Below, piece by piece: positions 1 through 9,538 of a stretch of DNA of 48,590 bases. The notes under the pieces were generated by a model. The model had not been told where the DNA came from, made no database searches, and saw nothing but the letters and a program-made list of their open reading frames with translations. Positions within the stretch are counted from its first letter, which is position 1. Each line of letters starts with the position of its first letter. This stretch comes from DATHTC01 sp963746805 (GTDB taxonomy: Bacteria > Actinomycetota > Thermoleophilia > Gaiellales > Gaiellaceae): assembly GCA_963746805.1 (NCBI GenBank), contig CAVVCQ010000002.1, positions 1-48,590 of the forward strand, in the 5' to 3' direction. The position numbers were made by a program, and so were the translations under genes.

Positions 1-679
1 TAGGCGCCGCGGGGCATGGCCTCGTAGGCGTTCGAGGGGCTCCAGCCGTGATGCCGCAGCGAGCGCGCCGCCTCCGCGAGGGAGGCGTCGCTCGTCGTCA
101 CCGCGCCGCCCTCGCCGGTCGTGACGATCTTGCGGGGGTGGAAGCTGAGACAGCCGAGCGCACGAGGCTCCCGCACGGGCGGCCGCCGCGGCGCGCGCCG
201 AGGGCGCCGGCCGCGTCCTCGAGCACCGGCACGTCGGGGAGCTCCTCGAGCCGCGCGGGCCGGCCGAAGAGGTGCACGGCGAGCACCGCCTTCGTCCTGT
301 CGGTCACCGCCGCGTGCGCGGCCGTCGGGTCGAGGTTCATCGTCACCGGGTCGACGTCCACGAGCACCGGCCTCGCGCCGGCCAGGGCGACGACGTTGCC
401 GGTGGCCGGGAACGTGTACGCGGGGACGAGCACCTCGTCGCCGGGCCCGATCCCGAGCGCCAGGACGGCCACGTGGAGCGCGGCCGTGCCGGACGAGACG
501 ACGACGGCGTCGGCGGTGCCGCAGGCCTCGGCCAGCAGCCGCTCGAACTCGGCCACCTTCGGGCCCATCGTGAGCTGGCCGGTCTCGACGACCGCGGCGA
601 GCTCCGCGAGCTCCTCCTCGCCGACGTCCGGCGAGGCGAGCCGGACTACGTCAGCGCCGGTTTCCGTGACCGGTACCAC
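1..679 (-). CDS. DegT/DnrJ/EryC1-family sugar aminotransferase (partial)
   Basis: PLP-dependent aminotransferase of the family that transaminates 3- or 4-keto nucleotide sugars. The window edge removes the C-terminal part, leaving about 226 residues. Visible hallmarks are the substrate-loop segment VVSSGTAALHVAV, an EDAAGALGA segment (PLP-ring Asp) and, after a frame correction, SFHPRKIVTTGEGG, whose Lys is the expected Schiff-base residue. The reading frame breaks near 150-160, where one base seems to be missing. The GTG start at 679 overlaps the end of the epimerase by 34 nt, so the two are probably translated together. Family assignment is firm; the sugar is unknown. Confidence 0.88.
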
Positions 680-1615
680 GCGATGGTGCGGGCGAGGCCC
701 TCGTCGAGGTCGACCTGCGCCTCGAAGCCGAGCTGCTCGCGCGCCTTCGTCACGTTGGGGATGCGGATCTCGACGTCGGTGTAGTGCAGCGGCTTGTGGA
801 CGATCTCGCCGGGGCAGCCGGTGAGCCGCTTCACGCGGTGGGCGAGGTCGTAGATCGTCACCGTCGAGCGGGCGTTGCCGATGTTGAACGTGTGCCCGAC
901 CGCCTCGGGCCGCTCGAGGCAGAGGAGCAGCCCCTCGACCATGTCGTCGACGTAGCACCAGGCCCGGATCTGGGAGCCGTCGCCGTGGATCTCGAGGTCG
1001 CGGCCCGCCAGCGCCGCCTCGATGAAGGCCCGGATCGCGCCGCCGCCGATCTGGCCGGGGCCGTAGACGTTGAACGGCCGCACCGTCGCCGTCGGCAGCC
1101 CGAGCTCGTCGTGGTAGGCGTGCGCCATGTGCTCGCCGGCGAGCTTCGAGACCGCGTACGTCCACCGCGCCTCGCCGACGGAGCCGGTCGTCGTCACGTT
1201 CCCCTCCTGCGACGTTGATCGCGTGCGTGCCGAAGACCTCGCTCGTGGAGAAGTCGACGAAGCGCTCGAGGCCGGGGAGCTCGATCGCCACCTCGAGCAC
1301 GTTGTAGGTGCCGATGAGGTTCACGCGCATCGTCCGCACGGGGCTCTCGAGCACGGTGTCGACGCCGGCGATCGCGGCCGCGTGGACGACGTGCGACGCG
1401 CCCTCGGCCGCCTCGCGCACCGCCTCGGGGTCGAGGACGTCGCCCTGGACGAGTCGGTAGTTCGGGTGCTCGAGCAGGTCGCTGCCCGAGACGGCGTCCC
1501 GGTGGAGGTTGTCGAGCGCGACGATCTCGTTCGCGTCGACGAGTCGGCGCGCCAGGGTCGTGCCGATGAACCCGGCGCCGCCGGTGACGAGGATCCGCTT
1601 GCCCGCGAGTGGCAT
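646..1615 (-). CDS. NAD-dependent nucleotide-sugar epimerase/dehydratase
   Basis: Extended short-chain dehydrogenase acting on a nucleotide sugar, about 322 residues. The N-terminus has the NAD-binding GGAGFIG motif at residues 12-18. STSEVFG follows in the middle, the catalytic YAVSK after it, and NVYGPGQ and a C-terminal substrate-binding part later. One extra base near 1200-1210 (GGAGGGG run) splits the gene; the corrected reading runs INVAEGNVTTTG. The ATG at 1615 lies 6 nt from a TACGCT hexamer, which suggests a leaderless message. It leads an operon with the aminotransferase downstream. Together they probably make an amino or deoxy sugar precursor; the exact product cannot be read from sequence. 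Confidence 0.88.
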
Positions 1616-1621
1616 CGCGGC

Positions 1622-1631
1622 AGCGTACCCT
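1622..1631. promoter_or_regulatory. Bidirectional leaderless promoter with shared TA
   Basis: AGCGTACCCT reads TACGCT on the minus strand and TACCCT on the plus strand, the two -10-like hexamers sharing TA at 1626-1627. The minus ATG (1615) lies 6 nt from its hexamer and the plus GTG (1639) 7 nt from its own. No Shine-Dalgarno fits in the 23-nt gap. Confidence 0.6.
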
Positions 1632-1638
1632 TCCCCTC

Positions 1639-2005
1639 GTGCTCGCCATCGCGCTCGTAGCGGCCGTCGCGCTCGCCCCGACGAGCCTCACCGTGACGGC
1701 CTGGCCGGAGGGGCAGCGGGCCGGAGGCGGGAAGACGTGGACGCTCACGTGCGGCCCGCTCGGGCGGGACGCACCCGCAGCGCGCGAAGGCGTGCCGGCA
1801 GCTCGCGGCAGTGCCGGCGCCGTTCGCGCCGGCGCCGGAGGACGTCGTCTGCACCGAGATCTTCGGCGGCCCGCAGGCGGCGCTCGTGCGGGGTCGCTAC
1901 CGCGGGCGCCGGGTCTGGGTGCGGTTCAGCCGCGAGGACGGGTGCCAGATCGCGCGCTGGGACCGGATCCGGGCGGTGTTCCCGATCCCGGTCGGCGACC
2001 GCTAG
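1639..2005 (+). CDS. Secreted subtilisin-inhibitor-like (SSI family) protein
   Basis: Small secreted protein, about 121 residues after frame correction. GTG at 1639 starts a hydrophobic signal-like segment (VLAIALVAAVALA). Then come the SSI-family landmarks LTC..LGGTHP...AC and VCTEIFGGP, a GRYRGRRVWVRF strand and DGCQIARW. These give the four cysteines that form two disulfides in this family. One extra G near 1761-1768 breaks the frame. By alignment to the SSI reactive loop (Cys-x-P1) the P1 position is Glu, which is unusual. Why it sits beside glycan genes is not clear. The stop shares a CTAG with the stop of the convergent membrane gene. Confidence 0.78.
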
Positions 2006-3725
2006 GCGCGCTCGATCCAGGGGTCGTAGCCGACCCGATGCGCGTCCGCGAGGTGGCCGCGCAGCTGCTCCGCCGTCTGGACGCCGAGGTTCACGACCTT
2101 CCAGCGCCCGCAGCCGTCCGCGAGCGCCTGCGCGTCGACGAAGCCGAGGGCGACGAGGCGGTCGCGGGCCGCACGCGCCTCCGCGAGCGACGGGCTGCGG
2201 ACGTAGACGACCTCGAACGGCGGCGTCGGGACGGCGATCCGGTCGGAGCAGTCGTCCCGGCTCGGGAAGCGCGGCCGCCCGTCGACGGCGAGGACGGCCA
2301 CGGGATACGCGAGCGCCAACGGCGACGACCGCCGCGGCGAGCGCCGTCGGACGGCGGCGCAGGGGCACGGGCGCGGCCGAGACCGAGGGCGCGCAGCCGC
2401 GGCAGCAGCAGCGGCGCGCACAGCAGGGCGGGGATCAGGGCCGAGCCGGACAGGCGGACGATCGGGTTGAGCGAGGCCTGCTGGGTCAACGGCAGGCTCG
2501 GGAAGGCCCACATCACCCACGTGAAGCCGATCACGCAGAAGCCGAGGAACGCGGCGACCAGCGCGGCCTCGCGGCGCCGCGCTCCGAGCGAGGCCGCCGC
2601 GACCGCGAGCAGCGCCACCGCGGGCAGCGCCGCCCACTCGCCGATGTCCGCGAGCGTGCGCAGGACGAGCGAGAGCGACGGCCCGAACCGGTCGAGGTGG
2701 TCGAGGAGCCCGGCCCCACCGGCCTCGGGCGCGTCGCTCATGAGCGAGCGGCGCGTGAACCAGATCCGCCACGGGATCGACACCGCGATCGCCGTCACGC
2801 CGACGAGCGCGGCGACGTGCCAGCGGCTCCGCCACGGGCGTCGCCACGTGAGCACCGTCGCGCCGGCGACGCACGCCAGCACGAGCAGTCCCTCGCGCTT
2901 CGTCAGGGCTGCGCCCGCGGCGAACACGAGCGCGAGCGCGACCGGCTCCACGCGCCGCGTCCGCGACGCGATCACGAGGAGCACGAGCACGAACGCGAGC
3001 AGCAGGTCGAGCAGGACGTCGGCCTGCGGCGCGGTGCCCGCGTCGACGACCTCCGGCGCGGTCACGAGGAGGAGCGCCGCGCCCCACGCGAGCGCCGGGC
3101 CGGCGAACCGCGCGAGCAACGCGCCCGCGCCGAGCGCTGCGCCGGCGAGCGTCGACCACGCGACGAGGTGCAGCGCCGTCACGTTCGCGCCGCCCATCAG
3201 GGCGAAGGCGGACGCCTGCAGGATCGGGACGAGCGGCGGGTAGCTCGGGTTCGGGAGCGTGCCGAAGTGCGCGGCGTCGAATTCCCCGGTGAAGAAGAGC
3301 GCCTCGGCTTTCGGCACCCAGAAGGCGCCCGCGTCCCAGGCACTGAGCCCGTGGATGCGCGCGGCGCGGAAGCCCGCCTCGAGCACGACGACGACGGCCG
3401 CGAGCAGGATCGCGCCCGCCACGGCCTCGACGCGGCCCGTGCGGCGCCGCGGCAGCCTCGGCGGGGTGCGCCGGCGCGACAGGACGAGCCCCGTCGCCGC
3501 GACGGCCGCCGCCGCGACGAGCACGGCGGGGACGCCGAGCGGCACGCCCGCCAGGACCACGACCGTGAGCAACGTGCCGACCGAGGCGAGGCCGGCGAGG
3601 TACGCGAGCCCGGCGAGGGAGATCGCCTCCCACGCGGAGCGGAAGGCGACGAGCGGCGCGAGCACGCCGTAGCCGGCGAGCGTGAAGACGGCGCCGAACG
3701 CGAGCAGGCCGAGGGCGTCTCTCAC
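2002..3725 (-). CDS. Multi-pass GT-C-like membrane glycosyltransferase with SPOR-like tail
   Basis: Large integral membrane protein, about 573 residues, with roughly a dozen hydrophobic segments. An acidic first loop (SAWDAGAFWVPKAEAL) and a later AAALTKREGLL segment resemble GT39/PMT-type GT-C enzymes, which use polyprenyl-phosphate sugars on the outer face of the membrane. The last ~80 residues are soluble and carry two related units (FEVVYVRSPSLAEARAA and GRWKVVNLGVQTAEQL) resembling a SPOR domain. At least two indels lie near 2320-2370, before the last membrane helix. The GTG start at 3725 overlaps the stop of the upstream gene by 4 nt. Glycosyltransferase activity is inferred from architecture only. 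Confidence 0.65.
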
Positions 3726-4162
3726 GGCTGCGCCTCGGCACGCCGGAGGATGCGGACCGGGATCTCGCCGCCGTCCCATACGACGCTGGCGCCGGGGGGC
3801 GCGTCGCAGGCGTAGCAGACGATCCACCCGGCGCGGTCGACCTGACGGCGCGGCATCAGGAACGAATGCAGGTAGTCCGAGACGAACGGCCCTGTGAGGG
3901 GGCTCTCGAACCGGTCGGTCGGCCCGACCGAGACCTGGTACGCGCCGTCACGCGGGATCAGCGACCGCGCGGTGTAGAGCGCCTCCTGGCTGAGCGTCCA
4001 GCCGTTGCCCCAGGCGACCTCGCGGTCGGCCCAGTCGAGCGCGCTGTTCGCTTCGGCCGTCGCGTCGTGCTCGTCCAGGGCGCTCGGGACGGCGACCGCG
4101 AGGCCGAGGACGGCGACGGCGAGCGCCGCCAGACTGAGCCCCCGCGCGACGCGGCGTCTCAT
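3722..4162 (-). CDS. Small single-pass exported protein of unknown function
   Basis: 146 residues, uninterrupted. An Arg-rich start (MRRRVARG) is followed by one strong hydrophobic segment (about residues 8-27), then a soluble domain that should be extracytoplasmic. I do not recognise the family. The soluble part has a CxxC pair (VCYACDAP) near residues 115-120 and ends with VVWDGGEIPVRILRR. The gene is linked by four-base overlaps to GT-C-like genes on both sides (ATGA at 4159-4162, GTGA at 3722-3725), so it is probably an accessory subunit or partner of those membrane enzymes. That role is inference from context. Confidence 0.7.
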   Translation of the reverse strand: MRRRVARGLSLAALAVAVLGLAVAVPSALDEHDATAEANSALDWADREVAWGNGWTLSQEALYTARSLIPRDGAYQVSVGPTDRFESPLTGPFVSDYLHSFLMPRRQVDRAGWIVCYACDAPPGASVVWDGGEIPVRILRRAEAQP

Positions 4163-5760
4163 GCCTGCCCGGCCTCGGCGCGGGGGCCGAGCAGCGCGCC
4201 CAGGCCGAAGAGGACGAACGCCGGCGCGACCGGGAGCACGTAGTGCGGGTCCGGCCCGAGCCCGAGCGCGTTCAGCACCACGACGAGGAGCGCCCCGGTC
4301 GCGAGCGCGACGAGCGTCGCCGCGCGCACGGTGCGCCGGAGCGCCAGCGCGAGCACGCCGAGCGCGATCCAGATGATCGGCCGCGGGTACCAGCGCGACA
4401 GGCGGTTCAGCCACAGCGCGAGCGTCGCGTTCCCGCTGCGGTCCGGCAGCGCCGCGAGCAGCTCGTCGCGGCGGCGGACGAGCTCGTCGAAGCGCGGCCG
4501 GTCGGCGGGCCGGTCGAAGACGAAGCGGAACGTCGTCGGCGACGTCCACTCCTGCCGGATCGCGTTGTCGGGCCGGAGGATCCAGAGGTTCTGCCCGCCC
4601 GGGATGAGCTGGCCCTCGCTCGGCTCGGGAAGCCCGCTCGCTTCCCGTCCGCGCGGCGCCGGCTCCGCGGGCTCGCCGCCGCCGACGCGGTAGTACGGCT
4701 CGCTGAGCTGCTGCCAGACGGTGTCGAGCACGCCGGCCGCGTACGCGCCGGGATGGTCCGGATCCCCTCGACGCCCACCTCGCGCAGCGGTGCCGTAGTC
4801 CTCGTCCCAGCCGAAGACCTCGTCCGAGAGCGTGTAGAGGTCCTCGTGGACGCGCGCGGTCGCCTCCTCGAACACCTGCTCGGTCGTGATCGCCGTAGGA
4901 GCGGTACGGCTCGCGCGTCACGAGGTGCTCCTCGACGGCCGCGCGCGAGCCGGCGCGAGGCGGGGCCGTCGTCCGGCTCCACGATGCGGTCGAAGAGCAG
5001 CGCGCGGTAGAGCGGGATCACGGCCTTGCCGCCGCGCGCGAGGCCCCACTCGTCGTAGCGGAGGCCGTTGTGGAGCGTCCAGGCGAGCAGCGGGAGCACG
5101 GCGGCGACCGCGAACGCGCCGGCCCACCGCAGGCGGTTCGGCCACGTCCCCGGCAGCACGAGCGGGAAGAGTGCGAGCGCGAGCAGGACGACGTTCCCCG
5201 GGCGGACGAGCGTGACGAGCGCGACGGCGGCGCCGGCGGCGGCGAAGCGGCCGAGCGTCGGGTGCACCGACGCGCGCGTGAAGAGCAGGGCCCAGAGCGC
5301 GAAGGCGGCGGCCATCACGAGCTCGCTCCCGAACTCGTGGAACATCGCCGCGTAGCCGGGGTAGAAGAGGAGGACCGCCGCGACGGCGAGCGCGGCCCGC
5401 GGCCCCCACGTCAGCGCTGCGGCGGCCCAGGCCACGATCGAGCCCGCGTAGAGCACGGCCGAGACCGGCTCGGCGAGGGCGCCGCCGCAGAGATCGAGCG
5501 AGCGGGCCGACGACGAGCGGCGTCCCGGGCGTCCGGAACAGCATCGACCACGGCAGCAGCGTGTCCGCGTCGAAGGCCTGGAGGTAGAAGAGGAGGTACT
5601 CGTCGAGGTCGCGGCCCGCGGTCAGCGGCCAGGCGACGCCGTCGATCGCGTAGCCGACGAGCCCGCAGACGAACAGGACGACGGCGCCGAGCCGCCGCGA
5701 CGCGAGCGCCTCGGCGCGCGCCAGCGCGGACCGCGCCGCGTCTCGTGCTCCGGGGGCCAC
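4159..5760 (-). CDS. Multi-pass GT-C-like membrane protein (paralogue of the 19.5 kb gene)
   Basis: Integral membrane protein of about 533 residues after correction. The early AGRDLDEYLLFYLQAFD segment puts acidic residues in the first outer loop, as in GT-C enzymes. The rest follows the gene at 19504-21112 closely: a LFYPGY helix, RYDEWGLARGG, REPYRSYG, RVHEDLYTL..VFGWDEDYG and LPEPSEGQLIP. The C-terminus ends shortly after ALLGPRAEAG. At least four single-base indels (near 5490, 4950, 4890 and 4775) break the frame. GTG at 5760 lies 9 nt downstream of a TACGCT hexamer. Probable acceptor: surface glycan or lipid-linked intermediate (inference). Confidence 0.7.
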
Positions 5761-5769
5761 GGGAGCGAG

Positions 5770-5787
5770 AGCGTAGCCTCCTACAAT
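5770..5787. promoter_or_regulatory. Divergent leaderless promoters
   Basis: Minus-strand TACGCT (5775-5770) lies 9 nt before the GTG at 5760. Plus-strand TACAAT (5782-5787) lies 6 nt before the GTG at 5794. TACAAT is the best -10 match in the window. No Shine-Dalgarno is present for either start. Confidence 0.55.
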
Positions 5788-5793
5788 CGCCGC

Positions 5794-7422
5794 GTGACGC
5801 TGTCCCGGACGTCTCGAGCGAGCCGCAGCGTCCGTCGGCGCGGACGCGGCCGCTGCTGAGCGTCGTCGTCCCGGTCTTCAACGGCGGCGACGAGATCGTC
5901 GAGAACGTCGGCGTCATCCGGCGCGCCGCCGCCGGGTCGCTCGCGCCCGAGGACGTGCGAGGTCGTCGTCGTCTCGGACGGCTCGATCGACGGCACGGCC
6001 GAGCGGCTGCTCGAGGCGCGCAGCGACGTCGACATGCGCGTCATCCACTACGACCGCAACCTCGGCAAGGGCTACGCGGTGAAGCTCGGCGCGCTCGCGG
6101 CGGAGGGCGACTGGGTGGCGCTCGTCGACGCCGACCTCGACCTCGACCCGTCCGCGGTGCCGGCGTTTCTCGAGGCGGCGCGGCGCGAGGGACTCGACTT
6201 CGCGATCGGCTCGAAGCGGCATCCCGGGCTCGGTCGTCGACTACCCGCGCTCGCGGCGGGTCGATGAGCTGGGGCTACCAGCAGCTCAACCGGCTCCTGT
6301 TCGGGCTCGACGTGGCGGACACGCAGGTCGGGATGAAGGTGTTCAGCCGGGCGGTCGTCGACGACGTGGTGCCGCTGCTCGTCGTCAAGCGGTTCGCGTT
6401 CGACCTCGAGCTGCTCGCGGTGGCGAATGCCGTCGGGCACGGGCGCGTGCGCGAGCTGCCGGTGCGGCTCGAGTACCGGTTCAGCGGCTCGGGCGTCGGC
6501 TGGCGCGCGGTCGCGCGGGCGCTGATCGACACGGCCGCGGTCTTCTACCGGCTGCGGCTGCTGCGGACGTACCAGCGCAAGCGGGCCTGCTCGGCGATGC
6601 GCCGGCGCGGGGCCTGCGGCCGCCGGTGTCGTTCGTCGGCGACCCGGCGCGGGCCGCCGCGCTGGACTATCCCGCGCTCGTCGTGCGAGGAGTCGCCGAC
6701 GGCGGAGCTCGTGGCCGTCGCTGGCGCGCCCGCGGGCGTCCCGGCGGCAACTGGGTCACCGCGGCCGTGCCGTTCTTCGCGCGGCCGGACGTGGCGGCCG
6801 TCGTCGTGCCGAGCGTGACGCCGCCCGACGCGTCGCTGCGCGAGCGCGCGGCCGCGGCGGTGCTCGAGTCGCGGCTCGGCGGCGGCTCGCGGCGCTCCGC
6901 GTACCTCCCGGGCAACGTCGGGATCACGACCGACGACGCGGGCGGCAGCCTCGTCGTCCGGCGCGCGGACTGGGAGCGCGCGGTCGCGGCGGGAGTCCCG
7001 CCGGACGGGGTCGTGTCGTGGCTCGCGGAGCGCGGGCGGCGCACGGTCTACACCCCGGACGCGATCGTCGCCGCGGCGGCGGAGCCTCTCTTCGGGCCGC
7101 ACCTGCGCGAGACGCTGCGGCGCGGCCGGATCCGCGGCGCGGCGGCGCGTCGCACCCGCGGCCGGAGCGTCAGCGCCGCGACGCTCCTCTCGGTCCTGCC
7201 GCTCGCGGCCGGCGCGGTCGGGCTCGTGCTGCTCGCGCGTCGATGCCCGCGTCGGCGGGGTGCTCCTCGTCGCAGCGGCCCTGGCGATCCTCGCCTCGGC
7301 GGCGCTCGGCGGCGCTGCGGTTCCAGTCGCTGCGGGTCGGGCTCCTCGCCGTCCCCGCGCTCGTCCTGACCCAGGCGGCGTACCTCGGCGGGTTCGTGCG
7401 AGGGCTCGTCTCCGGCGCGTGA
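5794..7422 (+). CDS. Tandem GT2 protein: polyprenyl-phosphate glycosyltransferase plus second GT2-like domain with membrane tail
   Basis: Frame-corrected protein of about 542 residues. Domain 1 (residues ~20-265) is a DPM1/ALG5-type GT2: LSVVVPVFNGG, VVVSDGSIDGT, LGKGYAVKLG, LVDADLDLDP (the DxD), then TQVGMKVF and FDLELL. Once a missing C near 6586 is restored, YQRKRALLGD reads straight into a second domain. This contains GGNWVTAAVPFF, YLPGNVGIT and GVVSWLAERG and ends in two or three hydrophobic helices. No stop separates the domains. Other indels lie near 5805, 5957, 6231, 6262, 6690 and 6745. The first domain should load a sugar onto polyprenyl phosphate at the inner membrane face. The last four bases overlap the next start (GTGA). 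Confidence 0.72.
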
Positions 7423-8415
7423 GCGACCGCCTCACGGTCGTCCTGCCGGTGTTCGACGAGGCCGGCCACGTCGCCGCGACGATCGGCGCGCTCGCCGACG
7501 CCGCCGAGCGAAGCCCGTTCGCGGTCGACCTGATCGTCGTCGACGACGGCTCGACGGACGGGAGCGGCGAGGCGGCCGCCGACGCGGCGGCGGGACGGCT
7601 GCCGTGCCGCGTGCTGTCGCAGCCGAATCGCGGCCGTTCCGCGGCGCGGCACGCCGGTCTCGAGGCCGCGGACGGGGAGCTCGTGCTCCTGCTCGACGCC
7701 GCGTGCGGCTGCACGAGGACGCCCTCGCGTTCGTCGGCGGAACGCGTGGCCGCCGGGCGAGCGCGTCTGGAACGGGCACGTCGAGGTGGACGCGAGCGGG
7801 AACCCGTACGGCGCCTTCGGCAACGTCCTCGTCGCGCTCGCCTGGCGCGACTACTTCCGCGAGCCGCGCACGACGAGCTACGGCCTCGAGGACTTCGACC
7901 GCTATCCGAAGGGGACGACGTGCTTCCTCGCGCCGCGGGAGCTGCTGCTCGAGGCGTTCGCGACGTTCTCGACGCGGTACGACGACCTGCGTCACGCGAA
8001 CGACGACACGCCCGTGCTCCGCGCGCTCGCCGCCCGCGAGCGGATCCACCTCTCGCCCTCGTTCGGCTGCACGTACACGCCGCGCGGCTCGCTGCCGCCT
8101 TCCTGCGGCACTCGCGTCCACCGCGGCGTCGTCTTCCTCGACGGGCACGGCCGGCGGGAGTCGCGCTTCTTCCCGGTCGTCGTCGCCTTCTACCCCGTCA
8201 GCGCCGCGCTCGCAGTCGCCGCGCTGCGGCGCCCTGCGCTCGTTCCGGTCGGCGCGCTCGGCGTCGCCGCGGCGGCCGGCGCGGTGGCGGCCGTCGCGGG
8301 CAGGCCCCGGTTCGAGGCCGCTCTCGTTCGCCGCGCTCGCGCCCGTGTACGCGGTCGCCCACGGCGCGGGGATGTGGAAGGGCTCGCCGTGCTCGCGCTC
8401 CGGCGGCGGTCGTGA
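7419..8415 (+). CDS. GT2 family glycosyltransferase with C-terminal membrane helices
   Basis: About 331 residues corrected. It opens with LTVVLPVFDEAGHV and LIVVDDGSTDGSG, the nucleotide-binding part of a GT-A fold. RGRSAARHAGL and ELVLLLDA (DxD position) follow. The acceptor half carries EPRTTSYGLEDF and RYDDLRHANDDTPVLRAL. Two or three hydrophobic helices close the protein. The frame breaks near 7700 (missing base), again around 8095-8120 and near 8318 and 8385. Its GTG start and its stop both use four-base overlaps with neighbours, placing it in a three-gene plus-strand operon. Donor and acceptor are unknown. Confidence 0.76.
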
Positions 8416-9538
8416 TCCTCGTCGTCTTCGGGACGACCGGGGAGCTGATCAAGCTCGCGCCGGTGCTCCTCCGGCTGCGAGGCGCGCGGGCACCGCTTCC
8501 TGCTCGCGACGACCGGGCAGCAGGTGCAGCAGATCCCGACCTTCCTCGACGGGTTCGGCCTGCGGCAGCCCGACCTCTGGCTCGGCACGCGGCGCCGGCG
8601 GCCGCGACCTGCGGACGAATCGGGACATCCCCGGCTGGCTCGGCGGCGTGCTCGCGACGTTCGCCCGCGCGGCGGTCGTCGCTGCGCCGCGCGCTCCGCG
8701 ACGGGCCCGGCACGCCCGCTCGTGCTCGTCCACGGCGACACGATGACGACGGTGCTCGGCGCCGCGATGGGCCGGGTGCTGCGCGTGCCGTCGGCGCACA
8801 TCGAGAGCGGGCTGCGGAGCTTCGACCTGCGCCACCCGTTCCCGGAGGAGCTCAACCGCCGCCTCACCTCGCGCCTCGCGTCGATCCACTACGCGCCCGG
8901 CCCGTGGGCCGCCGGCAACCTGCGCCGCCGCCGACGTCGTCGACACCGGCTCGAACACGATCGTCGACAGCCTCGCGCTCGTCGAGGACGCGCCGCTGCC
9001 GGTGCAGGCGCCCGCGGACGAGCCGTTCGGCGTCGTCTCGCTCCACCGCTACGAGCTGCTCAACGACCGCGCGCTCCTCACGCGGACGCTCGCGACGCTG
9101 CGCGAGGCCGCGGCGAGGACGCCGCTCCTCTTCGTCGACCACTCCGTCACGGCCGCCGCCCTCTCGCGCTGCGGGCTCGACGGCGTCTTCGACGACCGGC
9201 TCGTGCGCGTGCCGCGTCTTCGCTTCGCCGACTTCGTGCGCCTCGAGCGCGCGAGCGCGTTCGTCGTCACCGACAGCGGCGGCAGCCAGGAGGAGTGCTT
9301 CTACCTCGACCGGCCCTGCCTCGTGCACCGCGTGCGGACGGAGCGGCAGGAGGGCCTGGGCGAGAACGTCGTCCTCTCCGGGATGCGCGACGAGGCGCTG
9401 CGCGGCTTCCTCGCCGACCCGTCGCGGTACCGGCGCCGCTCGCCGCTCCCGGACACGTCGCCCTCGGACGTGATCGTCGCCGACCTCGAGCGGCGCGGGA
9501 TCGCCGTCGGCTCAGACGGTCAGACCGAGCTGCGGTAG
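8412..9538 (+). CDS. wecB: UDP-N-acetylglucosamine 2-epimerase (non-hydrolysing type)
   Basis: Interconverts UDP-GlcNAc and UDP-ManNAc, supplying ManNAc-type residues. About 375 residues, the normal family length. Recognisable parts are the N-terminal FGTTGELIKLAPVLLRL, VLVHGDTMTTVLGA, the hallmark AHIESGLRSFD, GVVSLHRYE, VTDSGGSQEECF and LGENVVL. Variation from the classical sequence (Ser for Ile in GGSQEE, ERQEG for RPE) suggests an unusual subfamily. Indels near 8483, 8592, 8690 and 8925 interrupt the frame. It is the last gene of the 5794-9538 operon and its 3' end overlaps the convergent GT4 gene by 27 nt. The gene symbol is by family only. Confidence 0.82.

Noticed and set aside
1509..3815. 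Long plus-strand open frame of 768 residues
   Set aside because: Low-complexity Arg/Ala-rich translation opposite real genes. Long antisense frames are expected at this G+C.
5940..5965. Programmed frameshift in the tandem GT2 gene
   Set aside because: No slippery heptamer or stimulatory structure is evident, and the gene has several such breaks of both signs, which fits sequence error.
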